A DNA stretch of 64,000 bases from Planctomonas psychrotolerans. Its GTDB lineage: Bacteria; Actinomycetota; Actinomycetes; Actinomycetales; Microbacteriaceae. The notes under the pieces were generated by a model that did no database searches, was not told the DNA's origin, and saw only the letters and a list, made by a program, of their open reading frames with translations. Below are positions 36,519 to 48,904 of the stretch, one piece after another (the stretch's first letter is position 1; every line of letters starts with the position of its first letter). The stretch covers positions 310,001-374,000 of the forward strand of contig NZ_SJEV01000002.1 in the NCBI RefSeq assembly GCF_008642235.1, in the 5' to 3' direction. The position numbers and the translations under genes were made by a program.

Positions 36519-37439
36519 TCAGCGCGCGGTCGACGCCGGGGACACCGATCGAATCTGCATCAAGTCTACGACCTCGCGGGCCGCATCCGGGACGTCGCGG
36601 TTGACGACCGCGTAATCGAACTCGTCCTGCGCGGCGAGTTCCTGTTTCGCGGTGACCAGGCGACGGGACTGCTCCTCGCTCGACTCGGTGCCGCGGCCGA
36701 TGAGTCGACGCACGAGTTCGTCCCAGCTGGGCGGCAGCAGAAACACGAGTCGCGCCTCCGGCATCGCCTGCCGCACCTGCCGTGCGCCCTGGATGTCGAT
36801 CTCGAGCAGGACGCTCTTGCCCTGGGCGAGCGCAGCCTCGATCGGCGCGCGCGGGGTGCCGTAGCGGTAGGCGTTGTGCACGGTGGCCCATTCGAGCAGT
36901 GCGCCGTCGGCGATCAACCGGTCGAAACCCTCATCGTCGACGAAGTAGTAGTTGACGCCCTCGATCTCGCCGGGGCGCGGCGCGCGGGTGGTGGCCGACA
37001 CCGACAGCATGACGTCGGGGTAGTTCTCCCGGATGTGCGTCGACACAGTGCCCTTGCCCACCGCGGTCGGTCCGGCGAGCACCACGAGCCGCGACGGCTC
37101 GATGATCGACTTGGCCGTCTGCCAGCGCACGATGAAGTCCTCGAGGTGCTCGCGCTGGTGCACGCCGAGGCCGCCCAGCCGCTTGGCCGGCGAGATGCCG
37201 AGGTCGGCGAGAATGCGCTCGAGTTTGGTGGGGCCGATGTTCGGGATGCTCGTGAGGTACTCCGTCACGCGGAGCGTGTGCTCCGGCTTCGCCGCGGGGT
37301 CGATGGACGCGCGAAGCACGGCGAGCGGCGTCCGGGCGCCGGTGAGGATGTCCTGCTTCACTGCGGCGCGTGCCCGTCGTGCCGCCACCGCCGCCTTCGA
37401 TGCGGCCGCACGATCCACCTCGGGCGGATTCGGCCTCAC
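36519..37439 (-). CDS. gmk: mIHF domain fused to guanylate kinase
   Basis: A 306-residue fusion. Residues about 1-105 match actinobacterial integration host factor (mIHF): [19 protein letters not shown], an H2TH-like segment [21 protein letters not shown] style, and [18 protein letters not shown]. Residues about 118-306 are guanylate kinase: P-loop [18 protein letters not shown]-binding region [20 protein letters not shown], and [10 protein letters not shown]. In mycobacteria mihF and gmk are adjacent separate genes; here one uninterrupted frame joins them. The GTG start overlaps the pyrF stop as GTGA. The kinase converts GMP to GDP; the mIHF part is expected to bind DNA. Confidence 0.9.
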   Translation of the reverse strand: MRPNPPEVDRAAASKAAVAARRARAAVKQDILTGARTPLAVLRASIDPAAKPEHTLRVTEYLTSIPNIGPTKLERILADLGISPAKRLGGLGVHQREHLEDFIVRWQTAKSIIEPSRLVVLAGPTAVGKGTVSTHIRENYPDVMLSVSATTRAPRPGEIEGVNYYFVDDEGFDRLIADGALLEWATVHNAYRYGTPRAPIEAALAQGKSVLLEIDIQGARQVRQAMPEARLVFLLPPSWDELVRRLIGRGTESSEEQSRRLVTAKQELAAQDEFDYAVVNRDVPDAAREVVDLMQIRSVSPASTAR

Positions 37440-38307
37440 GCGAACACCTCCCGTGCCTCGAGCGCCCGACGGGAGAGGGTCCGGTCGAGCGAGTCCGGTC
37501 CCGCCGACAGGATGCTGCGGGATTCGCTCAGGATAGTGCCCCGGGCGAGACCGCCGTAAGTGCTGTGCACCGTGTCGAAGGTGGCGCCCTGCGATCCGTA
37601 GCCGGGGGCGAGCACCGGCGTGCCCGGCAGCGCGTTCTCCTCGTCCGTGTCGATGCCGAACGCAGCGAGGTCGACGGTGGCGCCGAGCACGACGCCCACC
37701 GCGCCGAACGGCACGGGAGCCGCGCCGTCGGGCGCGGTGCGGGCCGCGTTCCAGGCGCGCACCGCGGCGAGCACCCCGGCCGCCACACCGTTCCGTTGCA
37801 CGGCTGCCGCGTCGGCGTTCGACGTCGCGGACAGCACGAACGCGCCCTTGCCCGCCGAGGCGGCGAGCGCGAAGGTCGACGCGAGCGCGCCGACGCCGAG
37901 GTAGGGACTCACGGTGAGGGCGTCGCTCTCGAGCGGGGACCCGGGCGTCAGCCACGCCGCGGCGTAGGCGTCGACGCTCGTGCCGATGTCGCCGCGCTTG
38001 GCATCGGCGATCACGAGGAGCCCGGCAGCCCGGGCGGCGGCCAGCACGTCCTCCAGCGCGGCGTACCCCGCAGATCCGAAGCGTTCGAAGAACGCGACCT
38101 GCGGCTTGACGATGCCCACGGTACCGGCTGCCGCATCCACCACGCGGAGCCCGAAGTCGCGGGTGCCCGCGGCGCTCACCGGCAGGCCCCAGTCGCGCAG
38201 CAGGAACTCGTGCGGATCGATTCCGACGCACAGGTGGCCGTGCTCGGCGAAGACGTCGCCCAGGCGGGCACCGAAGGGGCGGCTGTCGGCGGGGGCGGGG
38301 GTCGCCG

Positions 38308-38311
<4 letters not shown>
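37436..38311 (-). CDS. pyrF: orotidine 5'-phosphate decarboxylase, type 2
   Basis: A 291-residue TIM-barrel enzyme that decarboxylates OMP to [15 protein letters not shown] is the N-terminal motif, and the catalytic Lys is in [13 protein letters not shown]. The length fits the longer type 2 enzymes of actinobacteria. The GTG start overlaps carB (GTGA), completing the pyrimidine operon. Confidence 0.95.
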
Positions 38312-41600
<3,289 letters not shown>

Positions 41601-41601
<1 letters not shown>

Positions 41602-42815
41602 CAGTTGCCTTCCTTCGTCGCGGTTGTGGAGTCCGTCGCGGTGTCCCCCACGGTCCCTGAGCCCGTCGACGGGCCCGATCCCGTCGACGCACTCGCGTCC
41701 TTGATCAGGTCGAGGAACCGGTCGAACAGGTAGGTGGAGTCGTGCGGGCCGGCGGCGGCCTCGGGGTGGTACTGAACGCTGAACGCGGGGATGTCGAGGC
41801 AGTTCAGCCCCTCCACCACGTCGTCGTTGAGATCGACGTGGCTCACCTCGGCGCGGCCGAAGCCGGCCGGGGTGTCCACGGGTCCGTCGAGCGGGGCGCG
41901 CACGGCGAATCCGTGGTTGTGCGAGGTGATCTCCACCTTGCCGGTGCGCCGATCGAGCACGGGCTGGTTGATGCCGCGGTGGCCGAAGGGCAGCTTGTAG
42001 GTCTCGAAGCCGAGGGCCCGCCCGAGCAGCTGGTTGCCGAAGCAGATGCCGAAGAACGGCAGCCCGCGGCGCAGCACGTCGCGGAGCAGCTCAACGTGGT
42101 ACTCGCTCGCCTTCGGGTCGCCCGGGCCGTTCGAGTAGAACACGGCGGTGGGATTCAGCTCGGCGAGCTCCTCGATGGTGATCGACTGCGGCACGACGTG
42201 CACGTCGAGGCCGCGGGCCGCGAGCTGGCGCACCGTGGCGGTCTTGATGCCGAGGTCGAGCACCGCGACGGAACCGATCCGCTCCCCCTCGGCCGGGATC
42301 GTGTAGAGCTCGGCCGTGGAAACGGCCCCGGACAGGTTGAGTCCGGTCATCTCGTGCGCGGAGCGCACGACGGTGAGCTGCTCGTCGGCGTCGAGCGCCG
42401 CATCCTCGCCGGAGAAGATCCCGGCGCGCATGGCACCGGCGTCGCGGATGTGCCGGGTGACCGCGCGGGTGTCGACTCCGGAGATGCCGACGATGCCCTG
42501 GGCGACGAGGTCGTCGTCGAGGCTGCGCGTGGCCCGGTGGTTCGACACGACGCGGGAGGGGTCCCGCACGATGTAGCCGGCCACCCAGATGCGCGCGGAC
42601 TCCTGGTCCTCGTCGTTCACGCCGGTGTTGCCGATGTGCGGGGCGGTCTGCAGCACGATCTGCCCCGCGTAGGAGGGATCGGTGAGCGTCTCCTGATAGC
42701 CGGTCATTCCGGTGGCGAACACGGCCTCGCCGAGCGTGCGGCCGGTGGCGCCGTAGGCCCGGCCGGTGTAGCGGGAACCGTCCTCGAGCACGAGTACTGC
42801 GGGTAGGTGGGTCAC
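41601..42815 (-). CDS. carA: carbamoyl-phosphate synthase small subunit
   Basis: A 404-residue glutamine amidotransferase subunit. The nucleophile Cys is in [14 protein letters not shown] and the His/Glu pair in [11 protein letters not shown]. The last 30 residues or so ([21 protein letters not shown] and on) are low-complexity and follow the end of the fold; they are encoded by a REP-like element read in frame. The GTG start was chosen because it overlaps the preceding stop (GTGA) and the family starts at this point. Confidence 0.96.
41652..41673. repeat. REP-like palindrome inside the carA 3' end
   Basis: The element contains GGTCCCTGAGCCCGTCGACG and is followed by a partial second copy (GATCCCGTCGACG). 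It is read through in carA and encodes part of the Ser/Gly/Thr-rich tail. It belongs to the family seen after rpe and around acs and pyrR. Confidence 0.75.
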
Positions 42816-43327
42816 TCGGAAGTCCTTTCGGTTCGGGAGATGCGCTCGAGCGCTGCGAGCAGGCCGGGGCGCGCGTCGGCGTCGGTCACCCGGAGGTAGC
42901 TGTCGACGAGGATGCCGTCGGGTCCGCCGAGCCTCCACGTGATGACGACGAGGCCGCCCGACTCGACCACGCGGTCGATGGTGTAGGTGGCGAGACCGTG
43001 CCCGTCGATGGCGTCCGCCCCGATGAAGACCTCGTCCTCGCCGGTGATGGCGAGCACGACGCCCTCCGGCGTCACCCGGACGAGCGCACGGCCGCGGTAG
43101 CCGAGGCCGTGCACCGCGATGCGGTCGAGCGGCTCCGCCGCCACGGTGGTCGCCACGTAGAGCACGTCGAGGCTCGCGAGGTCGGGGCCGAGCGTCGCAG
43201 GAGGGGTCGGTGGGCGCGATATGCCGGACTGCCTGCGCTGACGCGCCCGCCACCCGCGATACATGAGCGTGAGCAGACCGGCGAGGAGCAGGAGAACGAT
43301 CACGCCGGGGACGACCCGCTCGTTCAC
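42812..43327 (-). CDS. conserved membrane-anchored protein between pyrC and carA
   Basis: A 171-residue protein. One N-terminal membrane helix ([21 protein letters not shown]) is followed by a basic stretch and a cytoplasmic beta-rich domain ([22 protein letters not shown]). It occupies the place of mycobacterial Rv1382-like proteins in pyr operons; the function is unknown. The GTG start overlaps the pyrC stop (GTGA), and its stop overlaps the carA start, so it is translated with the pathway enzymes. Confidence 0.8.
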   Translation of the reverse strand: MNERVVPGVIVLLLLAGLLTLMYRGWRARQRRQSGISRPPTPPATLGPDLASLDVLYVATTVAAEPLDRIAVHGLGYRGRALVRVTPEGVVLAITGEDEVFIGADAIDGHGLATYTIDRVVESGGLVVITWRLGGPDGILVDSYLRVTDADARPGLLAALERISRTERTSE

Positions 43328-44688
43328 TCGGTTCCCCGCGTGCCCGCGGCACGATCGGCGTGCTCGGCGCTGGCGGAGACGGTCTCCTCGGCGAGCGGCG
43401 TCGCATTCAGCACCGTGGGGTAGCCCCGGTGGAACGTGGCGCGCACACTGCCCGGCAGGGTGCGGTCGAGGTAGGGCGAGTTGGTGCCCTTGCCGGCCAG
43501 CCGCGAGACGTCGAAGGGGCGCGACGCCGTCGGGTCGTAGAGGGCGAGGTTGGCCGGGGCGCCCACGGCGAGCGGCACCCCGTGCCCGGACAGGCGACCG
43601 ATCCGGGCCGGCGTGTACGAGAGCACGCGCGCGACATCCGCCCAGTCGAGCTGTCCGGAGTCGACCACGGCTGCCTGCACCACGGAGAGCGCGGACTCGA
43701 GGCCCACCATGCCGAACGCGGCGGCGCCCCACTCGCAGTCCTTCGCCTCGGCGGGGTGCGGCGCGTGGTCGGTGGCCACGATATCGATGGTCCCGTCGGC
43801 GAGGCCGGCGCGGAGCGCGAGCACGTCCTCCGACGAGCGGAGCGGCGGATTGACCTTGTAGCGGGCGTCGTAGCCGGCCACGAGATCCTCGGTGAGCAAC
43901 AGGTGGTGCGGGGTGACCTCGGCGGTCACGTCGATGCCGCGGGCCTTCGCCCAGCGCAGCACCTCGACCGAACCGGCGGTGGAGACGTGGCAGATGTGCA
44001 GGCGCGAGCCCACATGCTCGGCGAGGAGCACGTCGCGGGCGATGATCGACTCCTCGGCCACGGCGGGCCAGCCCGGGATGCCGAGCTCGCCGGAGAGGGC
44101 GCTCTCGTTCATGCTCGCGCCGATGGTGAGGCGCGGCTCCTGCGCGTGCTGGGCGATGACGCCGTCGAACGACTTCACGTACTCGAGCGCACGACGCATG
44201 AGCAGGGCGTCGGAGACGCAGTGGCCGTCGTCCGAGAAGACGCGCACGCCGGCGCGCGAGGTGGCCATGGCGCCGAGCTCGGCGAGCCGCTCCCCCGCGA
44301 GACCCACGGACACGGCACCGATCGGGCGCACCGTGGCGTAGCCGGCCCGGCGACCGAGCGCCTCGACCTGCTCCACGACCCCTGCGGTGTCGGCGACCGG
44401 TGAGGTGTTCGCCATGGCGAAGACGGCCGTGAAGCCGCCCGCCGCCGCCGCGCGCGTGCCGGTGAGCACGGTCTCGCTCTGCTCGAAGCCGGGTTCGCGG
44501 AGGTGCACGTGCAGGTCGACGAGCCCGGGAAGGGCGAGCAGCCCGTCGGCGTCGATCGCCGTGGCTCCCGCCGCGGACAGCGCCGTCCCCAGTTCGGCGA
44601 TGCGGCCGTCGGCGATGCGGATGTCGGTGCGCTCGCCGTCGACGAGCGACGCTCCGCGGATCACGTAGTCGTGCTCGTGCGCGCTCAT
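43324..44688 (-). CDS. pyrC: dihydroorotase
   Basis: A 454-residue class I amidohydrolase that cyclises carbamoyl aspartate. Zinc ligands are in [13 protein letters not shown]; further His and Asp residues are in [11 protein letters not shown] and IVATDHAPH. The start overlaps pyrB as ATGA. Confidence 0.96.
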   Translation of the reverse strand: MSAHEHDYVIRGASLVDGERTDIRIADGRIAELGTALSAAGATAIDADGLLALPGLVDLHVHLREPGFEQSETVLTGTRAAAAGGFTAVFAMANTSPVADTAGVVEQVEALGRRAGYATVRPIGAVSVGLAGERLAELGAMATSRAGVRVFSDDGHCVSDALLMRRALEYVKSFDGVIAQHAQEPRLTIGASMNESALSGELGIPGWPAVAEESIIARDVLLAEHVGSRLHICHVSTAGSVEVLRWAKARGIDVTAEVTPHHLLLTEDLVAGYDARYKVNPPLRSSEDVLALRAGLADGTIDIVATDHAPHPAEAKDCEWGAAAFGMVGLESALSVVQAAVVDSGQLDWADVARVLSYTPARIGRLSGHGVPLAVGAPANLALYDPTASRPFDVSRLAGKGTNSPYLDRTLPGSVRATFHRGYPTVLNATPLAEETVSASAEHADRAAGTRGTE

Positions 44689-45674
44689 AAGCCCTCTCCC
44701 TGCCCCGCGAGGAGGAGGTACAACACTGCCATTCTCACGGAGACACCATTGGCAACCTGTTCGAGCACCGTGGACCGGGCCGAATCCGCAGCGGCGGCGG
44801 ATATCTCGAGGCCCCGGTTCATCGGGCCGGGATGCATCACCATGCTATCGGGCGCGAGCCGCGCCGTTCGTGCGTCGTCGAGACCCCACACCCGCCCGTA
44901 CTCGCGGGTGTTCGGGAAGAACGCGGCGCTCATCCGTTCGGCCTGGATGCGCAGCATCATCACGACGTCGGGGCGCACCGTGTCGATCGCCTCGTCGAGG
45001 CTGAAGCACACGTCGACCGGCCAGGTGTCGATCCCGATGGGCACGAGGGTGGGTGGCGCCACGAGGGTGACGGCGGCGCCGAGGGTGGTGAGCAGCCACA
45101 CGTTGGAACGCGCGACGCGGGAGTGCAGGATGTCGCCCACGATCACCACCGAGACGCCGTCGAGGTCGCGGCCGCGGGCGGTGCCGTGCGCGGCGGCACC
45201 GTCGCTGCTGCGCTGGGTACCGCCGTGCAGGCGTCGGCGAATGGTGAAGGCGTCGAGGAGCGCCTGGGTGGGGTGCTCGTGCGTGCCGTCGCCGGCGTTG
45301 ACGATGGCGGCGTCGATCCAGCCGCTCTCGGCGAGCACGTGCGGCGCACCCGAGGCCGGGTGGCGGAGAACGACGCCATCCGCTCCCATCGCCTCGAGGG
45401 TCTGCGCGGTGTCCTTGAGGCTCTCGCCCTTCGAGACGCTCGACCCCTTGGCGCTGAAGTTGATCACGTCGGCCGAGAGGCGCTTCGCGGCCGCTTCGAA
45501 GGAGATGCGGGTGCGGGTGGAGTCCTCGAAGAAGAGGTTGACCACGGTGCGGCCGCGCAGCGTCGGCAGCTTCTTGACCTCGCGGGTCGCGACGTCGGCC
45601 ATGTTCTCGGCGACGTCGAGGACGTGGATTGCCTCGTCGCGGGACAGGTCGCGGGTGGAGAGGAGGTGCCTCAC
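44685..45674 (-). CDS. pyrB: aspartate carbamoyltransferase catalytic subunit
   Basis: A 329-residue transferase. The carbamoyl-phosphate site [13 protein letters not shown] and the motif [13 protein letters not shown] are intact, with the aspartate-binding segment [11 protein letters not shown] near the C-terminus. No pyrI gene follows, as expected in actinobacteria. The GTG start overlaps pyrR (GTGA). Confidence 0.97.
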   Translation of the reverse strand: MRHLLSTRDLSRDEAIHVLDVAENMADVATREVKKLPTLRGRTVVNLFFEDSTRTRISFEAAAKRLSADVINFSAKGSSVSKGESLKDTAQTLEAMGADGVVLRHPASGAPHVLAESGWIDAAIVNAGDGTHEHPTQALLDAFTIRRRLHGGTQRSSDGAAAHGTARGRDLDGVSVVIVGDILHSRVARSNVWLLTTLGAAVTLVAPPTLVPIGIDTWPVDVCFSLDEAIDTVRPDVVMMLRIQAERMSAAFFPNTREYGRVWGLDDARTARLAPDSMVMHPGPMNRGLEISAAAADSARSTVLEQVANGVSVRMAVLYLLLAGQGEGL

Positions 45675-46297
45675 GGTCGGGCCCTCCCGTGCGTGGTGGA
45701 TCCGGCGGCTGCATCGACCTGGGCGGTGCTCGCGGGGTCGGTGCTCGCGGGGTTGGTGCTGAGCGAGTCGATGCTGACGGAGTCGTCGCCGTCGAGCTCG
45801 GCGAGGTGCACGAAGATCCGCTCGTGCTGCGCGCTCGGCAGGTTCTTGCCCACGAAGTCGGCGCGGATGGGGAGCTCGCGATGTCCGCGGTCGACGAGCA
45901 CGGCGAGGCGCACCGCGCGCGGGCGGCCGAGGTCGCTGATGGCATCGAGTGCGGCCCGGATGGTGCGGCCCGAGTAGAGCACGTCGTCGACGAGCACCAC
46001 GGTGGTGCCGTCTATGCCGCCGGGCGGCACCGACGTGGGTGCGGGGGCGCGGGTGGGCTTCCGCGAGAGGTCGTCGCGGTACATCGTGACGTCGATGGAG
46101 CCGACCGAAGCGGGATCGAAGTCCGGGTCGATGTCGGCGAGGATGCGGCCGAGGCGCGAGGCGAGCAGCACCCCGCGGGTCGGGATGCCGAGGAGCACGA
46201 GGCCGGCGGATCCGCGGTTCGATTCGAGCACTTCGTGCGCGATGCGCGTGAGTGCCCGCGTGATATCAGCCTGATGCAGCAGTGTGCGTGCGCTCAA
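45671..46297 (-). CDS. pyrR: PyrR pyrimidine regulator / uracil phosphoribosyltransferase
   Basis: A 208-residue RNA-binding regulator of the pyr operon with the phosphoribosyltransferase fold. The PRPP loop is [21 protein letters not shown], and [10 protein letters not shown] is conserved. Residues about 175-208 form an extra low-complexity tail ([14 protein letters not shown]) from short direct repeats. The start is TTG, with AAGGAGGT 4 bases upstream. The PyrR target hairpin overlaps this ribosome-binding site, so the protein probably represses its own translation. Confidence 0.95.
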   Translation of the reverse strand: MSARTLLHQADITRALTRIAHEVLESNRGSAGLVLLGIPTRGVLLASRLGRILADIDPDFDPASVGSIDVTMYRDDLSRKPTRAPAPTSVPPGGIDGTTVVLVDDVLYSGRTIRAALDAISDLGRPRAVRLAVLVDRGHRELPIRADFVGKNLPSAQHERIFVHLAELDGDDSVSIDSLSTNPASTDPASTAQVDAAAGSTTHGRARP

Positions 46298-46301
46298 CCT
46301 G

Positions 46302-46329
46302 ACCTCCTTCCCCGCCTCTCTGGACGGAA
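46302..46329 (-). promoter_or_regulatory. PyrR-binding RNA loop at the pyrR ribosome-binding site
   Basis: On the minus strand the leader reads TTCCGTCCAGAGAGGCGGGG followed by AAGGAGGT. TCCAGAGAGGC (46324-46314) matches the PyrR anti-antiterminator loop consensus (UCCNGNGAGG) of Bacillus and mycobacteria. The flanks TTCC and GGAA can pair, so the hairpin runs into the Shine-Dalgarno sequence. In Mycobacterium smegmatis PyrR acts on such a site by blocking translation; the same mechanism is inferred here. No terminator is needed. Confidence 0.8.
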
Positions 46330-46351
46330 CTTAAAGGATGTCTTCCCGCTC

Positions 46352-46380
46352 ACTCTACCGTGCCGCTCGCCCGGTCGAGG
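46352..46380 (-). promoter_or_regulatory. candidate pyr operon promoter
   Basis: TAGAGT on the minus strand would place the transcript start about 48 bases before the pyrR TTG, just long enough to include the PyrR loop. The -35 region (CTCGAC or TCGACC) is weak, so this is tentative. Confidence 0.35.
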
Positions 46381-46402
46381 CCCTGCGGTCCCCGACCCCG
46401 CC

Positions 46403-46459
46403 GGTTCCCGAGCCCGTCGAAGGGATCAACCCCACGGTTCCTGAGGACGTCGAAGGAAC
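46403..46459. repeat. two REP-like palindromes
   Basis: Copy one, 46403-46425, contains GGTTCCCGAGCCCGTCGAAG. Copy two, 46436-46459, is GGTTCCTGAGGACGTCGAAG plus GAAC. In copy two both arms differ from the family form together (GTTCCT with AGGAAC instead of GTCCCT with AGGGAC), which preserves pairing. Confidence 0.75.
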
Positions 46460-46543
46460 GCAACGCGCACGGAAACGCACCCGCCACGCCGCTTCTGCGA
46501 TCACCCGCCGCTGTTTCCACCGATCCCGCCGCGGTTCCCGTCG

Positions 46544-46588
46544 ATCGCCCGCGAATCTCTCCGGGCGGTCGACCGAAACGGCAGCGCG
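46544..46588. repeat. 45-bp repeat, copy 1
   Basis: Begins GATCGCCCGCG and ends CGAAACGGCAGCGC. It matches 46836-46880 in the same orientation at 38 of 45 positions. Confidence 0.7.
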
Positions 46589-46784
46589 ACTCAACCGCAC
46601 GCTAGAAAGACGTACCCGCCCGCTCCCCGCATCCATGAAACAGCAGCGACGCGCCGAGGCGGCCGGATCACGCGGGCGCTCCGGACATGTGCGGGCGGCG
46701 CACCATCAGCGCAGGTCCGAAGCGCCCGCGCGTCCTCATCGCAACGGCGTGTCACCATCCGCACCTGGTCATTGCGCGCCTCGC

Positions 46785-46808
46785 GTCCCTTCGACACGCT
46801 CAGGGACC
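46785..46808. repeat. REP-like palindrome
   Basis: GTCCCT and AGGGAC arms form a perfect stem around TTCGACACGCTC. It is the same family as the 52-bp array core. Confidence 0.75.
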
Positions 46809-46835
46809 GTGCGGTCCCGCGCCGCGCGTTTGCTC

Positions 46836-46880
46836 AATCGCCCGCGTATCACCGCGGGCGATCGAGCGAAACGGCAGCGC
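46836..46880. repeat. 45-bp repeat, copy 2
   Basis: Second copy of the 46544 repeat. Unlike copy 1, its first half has become a perfect 10-bp hairpin. Confidence 0.7.
46837..46862 (-). terminator. candidate acs terminator hairpin
   Basis: A perfect stem of ATCGCCCGCG and its complement with a TATCAC loop, 36 bases after the acs stop on the minus strand. No T-tract is present. Confidence 0.5.
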
Positions 46881-46886
46881 TAACGC

Positions 46887-46906
46887 CGTCGACGGGCTCA
46901 GGGACC
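46887..46906. repeat. REP-like element supplying the acs stop codon
   Basis: On the minus strand GGTCCCTGAGCCCGTCGACG covers the last two acs codons (Gly-Pro) and the TGA stop. A family element therefore forms the end of the gene. Confidence 0.7.
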
Positions 46907-48904
46907 GGAGGGCTCCAGGATGCGGCGGATCGCGTCGACGGAGGCGGCATCCTGCAGCGAGGTGGCGTCGCCCAGCTCCCGTCCCTCGAGCAGGTCGGCG
47001 AGGAGCCGGCGCAGGATCTTCCCCGACCGCGTCTTCGGCAGGTCGGGCACGAGGAGGATGCGCTTCGGTTTCGCGATCGGGCCGATGCGGGCCGCCACGT
47101 GGTCGCGCAGCTCCCTCTCCAGCGACGCGCCGAGCGCCCGCCAGCCGGGGACGTCCGCTGCGTCCGGGCGTTCCGCGAATCGCGGGATGACGAAGGCGGC
47201 GATGGCCTGACCGGTGATCGGATCCGCGTATCCGGTGACGCCCGCCTCCGCCACGGCCGGATGCGACACGAGCGCCGACTCCACCTCGATGGTCGACAAC
47301 CGGTGGCCCGACACGTTGATCACCTCGTCCACACGTCCGAGCAGCCAGATGTCGCCGTCCTCGTCGTACCGGGCTCCGTCGCCCGCGAAGTACAGTCCCT
47401 GCGCGGCGAACCGCGCCCAGTACGCCTCGCGGTACCTCGCCGGATTGCCCCAGATGGTGCGCGCCATGCCGGGCCAGGGCGCGTCGAGAACGAGATAGCC
47501 GCTCGATCCTCGGGCGACCTCGATGCCGTCGTCGTCCACCACCTTCGCCGACAGGCCGGGCAGCGGCCGCGTCGCGGACCCCGGCTTCAGCGTCGTCACG
47601 CCCGGTAGCGGCGCGAGGATGGCCGCGCCGGTCTCCGACTGCCACCAGGTGTCGATGATGGGCGCCGACCCCGAACCCACGTGCTCGCGGAACCACAGCC
47701 ACGCTTGCGGGTTGATCGCCTCCCCCACCGAGCCGAGCAGGCGGATCGACGACAGGTCGTACCCCTGCGGCCCCTCGGGGAACCAGCTCATGAAGCTCCG
47801 CACCAGCGTGGGAGCGGTGTAGTAGGTGGTCACGCCGTAGCGCTCGATGATCTCGAAGTGACGCCCCGGGTCGGGGGTGTTCGGTGTGCCCTCGTAGATC
47901 ACCTGGGTGACCCCGTTGGAGAGCGGACCGTAGATCTCGTAGGTGTGCGCGGTCACCCAGGCGAGGTCGGCCGTGCACCAGTGCACGTCGTCGTCCTTCA
48001 CGTCGAAGTGCGCCCAGTGCGCCCACGAGGCGTGCGTCAGGTAACCGCCACTCGTGTGCACCAGCCCCTTCGGCGTGCCCGTGGTGCCGGAGGTGTACAT
48101 GATGAACAGCGGATTCTCGGCGTCGAACGCCTCCGCCCGGTGCACCGGTGACGCGGTGTCCACGACGTCGTGCCACCACACGTCGCGACCCTCCGTCCAG
48201 GCGAGGTCCTGCCCCGTTCGCCTCACGACGAGCACGTGCTCCAGCGCGGGGGCGGATGCGACCGCGGCGTCGGCGTTGCTCTTGGTGGCCACGGCGACGC
48301 CGCGGCGGAACTGTCCGTCGCTCGTGACGAGCAGCTTGGCACCGGTGTCCTCCACGCGGAACCGCAGCGCCTCGGCGGAGAACCCGCCGAACACGAGCGA
48401 GTGCACGGCACCGATCCGGGCCACCGCCAGCGTGATGACGATCGTCTCGGGCAGCACCGGCAGGTAGATCACCACGCGGTCCCCGCGCCGGATGCCGAGG
48501 TCGGTGAGCGCGTTCGCCGCCCGGTTCACCTCGCGCTCCAGGTCGGCGTAGGTGATCGTGCGCCGGTCGCCCCGCTCCCCCTCGAAGTGCAGCGCCACCC
48601 GGCTCCCGTGCCCCGCGGCCACGTGTCGATCGACGCAGTTGACCGCCACGTTGAGCGTGCCGCCCTCGAACCAGCCGGCCGCCGGGATGGCGGGGACACC
48701 GGCGTCGTCCAGCGCGGGGCGCCAGGAGTGCGCGGTGTGCCAGGGCGTCGCCCAGGTGAGGCGTTCCGCCTGGCGTTCCCAGAAGCCGATGCGGTCGGCA
48801 TCGGCCTCGGCCCAGGCGTCCGCCGTCAGGTTGGCGTTCTCCGCGAGATCCGCGGGAGGGGGGAACCGGAGGTCCTCGGCGCGGACGGCGTTCGTGCCGG
48901 GCAC
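46898..48904 (-). CDS. acs: acetyl-CoA synthetase (AMP-forming)
   Basis: A 668-residue adenylating enzyme that activates acetate to acetyl-CoA. Core motifs are MYTSGTTGTPKGLVHT, DTWWQSETG, YFAGDGARYDEDGDIWLLGR and, near the C-terminus, PKTRSGKILRR with the regulatory Lys that is acetylated in this family. The GTG start lies directly after the transporter stop. It is the last gene of the ssu-type cluster. Propionate could also be a substrate. Confidence 0.95.
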   Translation of the reverse strand: MPGTNAVRAEDLRFPPPADLAENANLTADAWAEADADRIGFWERQAERLTWATPWHTAHSWRPALDDAGVPAIPAAGWFEGGTLNVAVNCVDRHVAAGHGSRVALHFEGERGDRRTITYADLEREVNRAANALTDLGIRRGDRVVIYLPVLPETIVITLAVARIGAVHSLVFGGFSAEALRFRVEDTGAKLLVTSDGQFRRGVAVATKSNADAAVASAPALEHVLVVRRTGQDLAWTEGRDVWWHDVVDTASPVHRAEAFDAENPLFIMYTSGTTGTPKGLVHTSGGYLTHASWAHWAHFDVKDDDVHWCTADLAWVTAHTYEIYGPLSNGVTQVIYEGTPNTPDPGRHFEIIERYGVTTYYTAPTLVRSFMSWFPEGPQGYDLSSIRLLGSVGEAINPQAWLWFREHVGSGSAPIIDTWWQSETGAAILAPLPGVTTLKPGSATRPLPGLSAKVVDDDGIEVARGSSGYLVLDAPWPGMARTIWGNPARYREAYWARFAAQGLYFAGDGARYDEDGDIWLLGRVDEVINVSGHRLSTIEVESALVSHPAVAEAGVTGYADPITGQAIAAFVIPRFAERPDAADVPGWRALGASLERELRDHVAARIGPIAKPKRILLVPDLPKTRSGKILRRLLADLLEGRELGDATSLQDAASVDAIRRILEPSGP

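Larger units (their letters stand above)
46381..46897. other. gene-free stretch with dispersed repeats
   Basis: No convincing gene lies between pyrR and acs. Open frames here have repetitive, arginine-rich translations with no family resemblance. The stretch holds at least three REP-like palindromes, two copies of a 45-bp repeat and the end of the acs transcript. Confidence 0.75.

Noticed and set aside
46338-46883. 181-codon plus-strand frame in the pyrR-acs gap
   Set aside because: The translation is made of repeated REP-derived peptides and Arg-rich sequence with no ribosome-binding site, so it is not counted as a gene.
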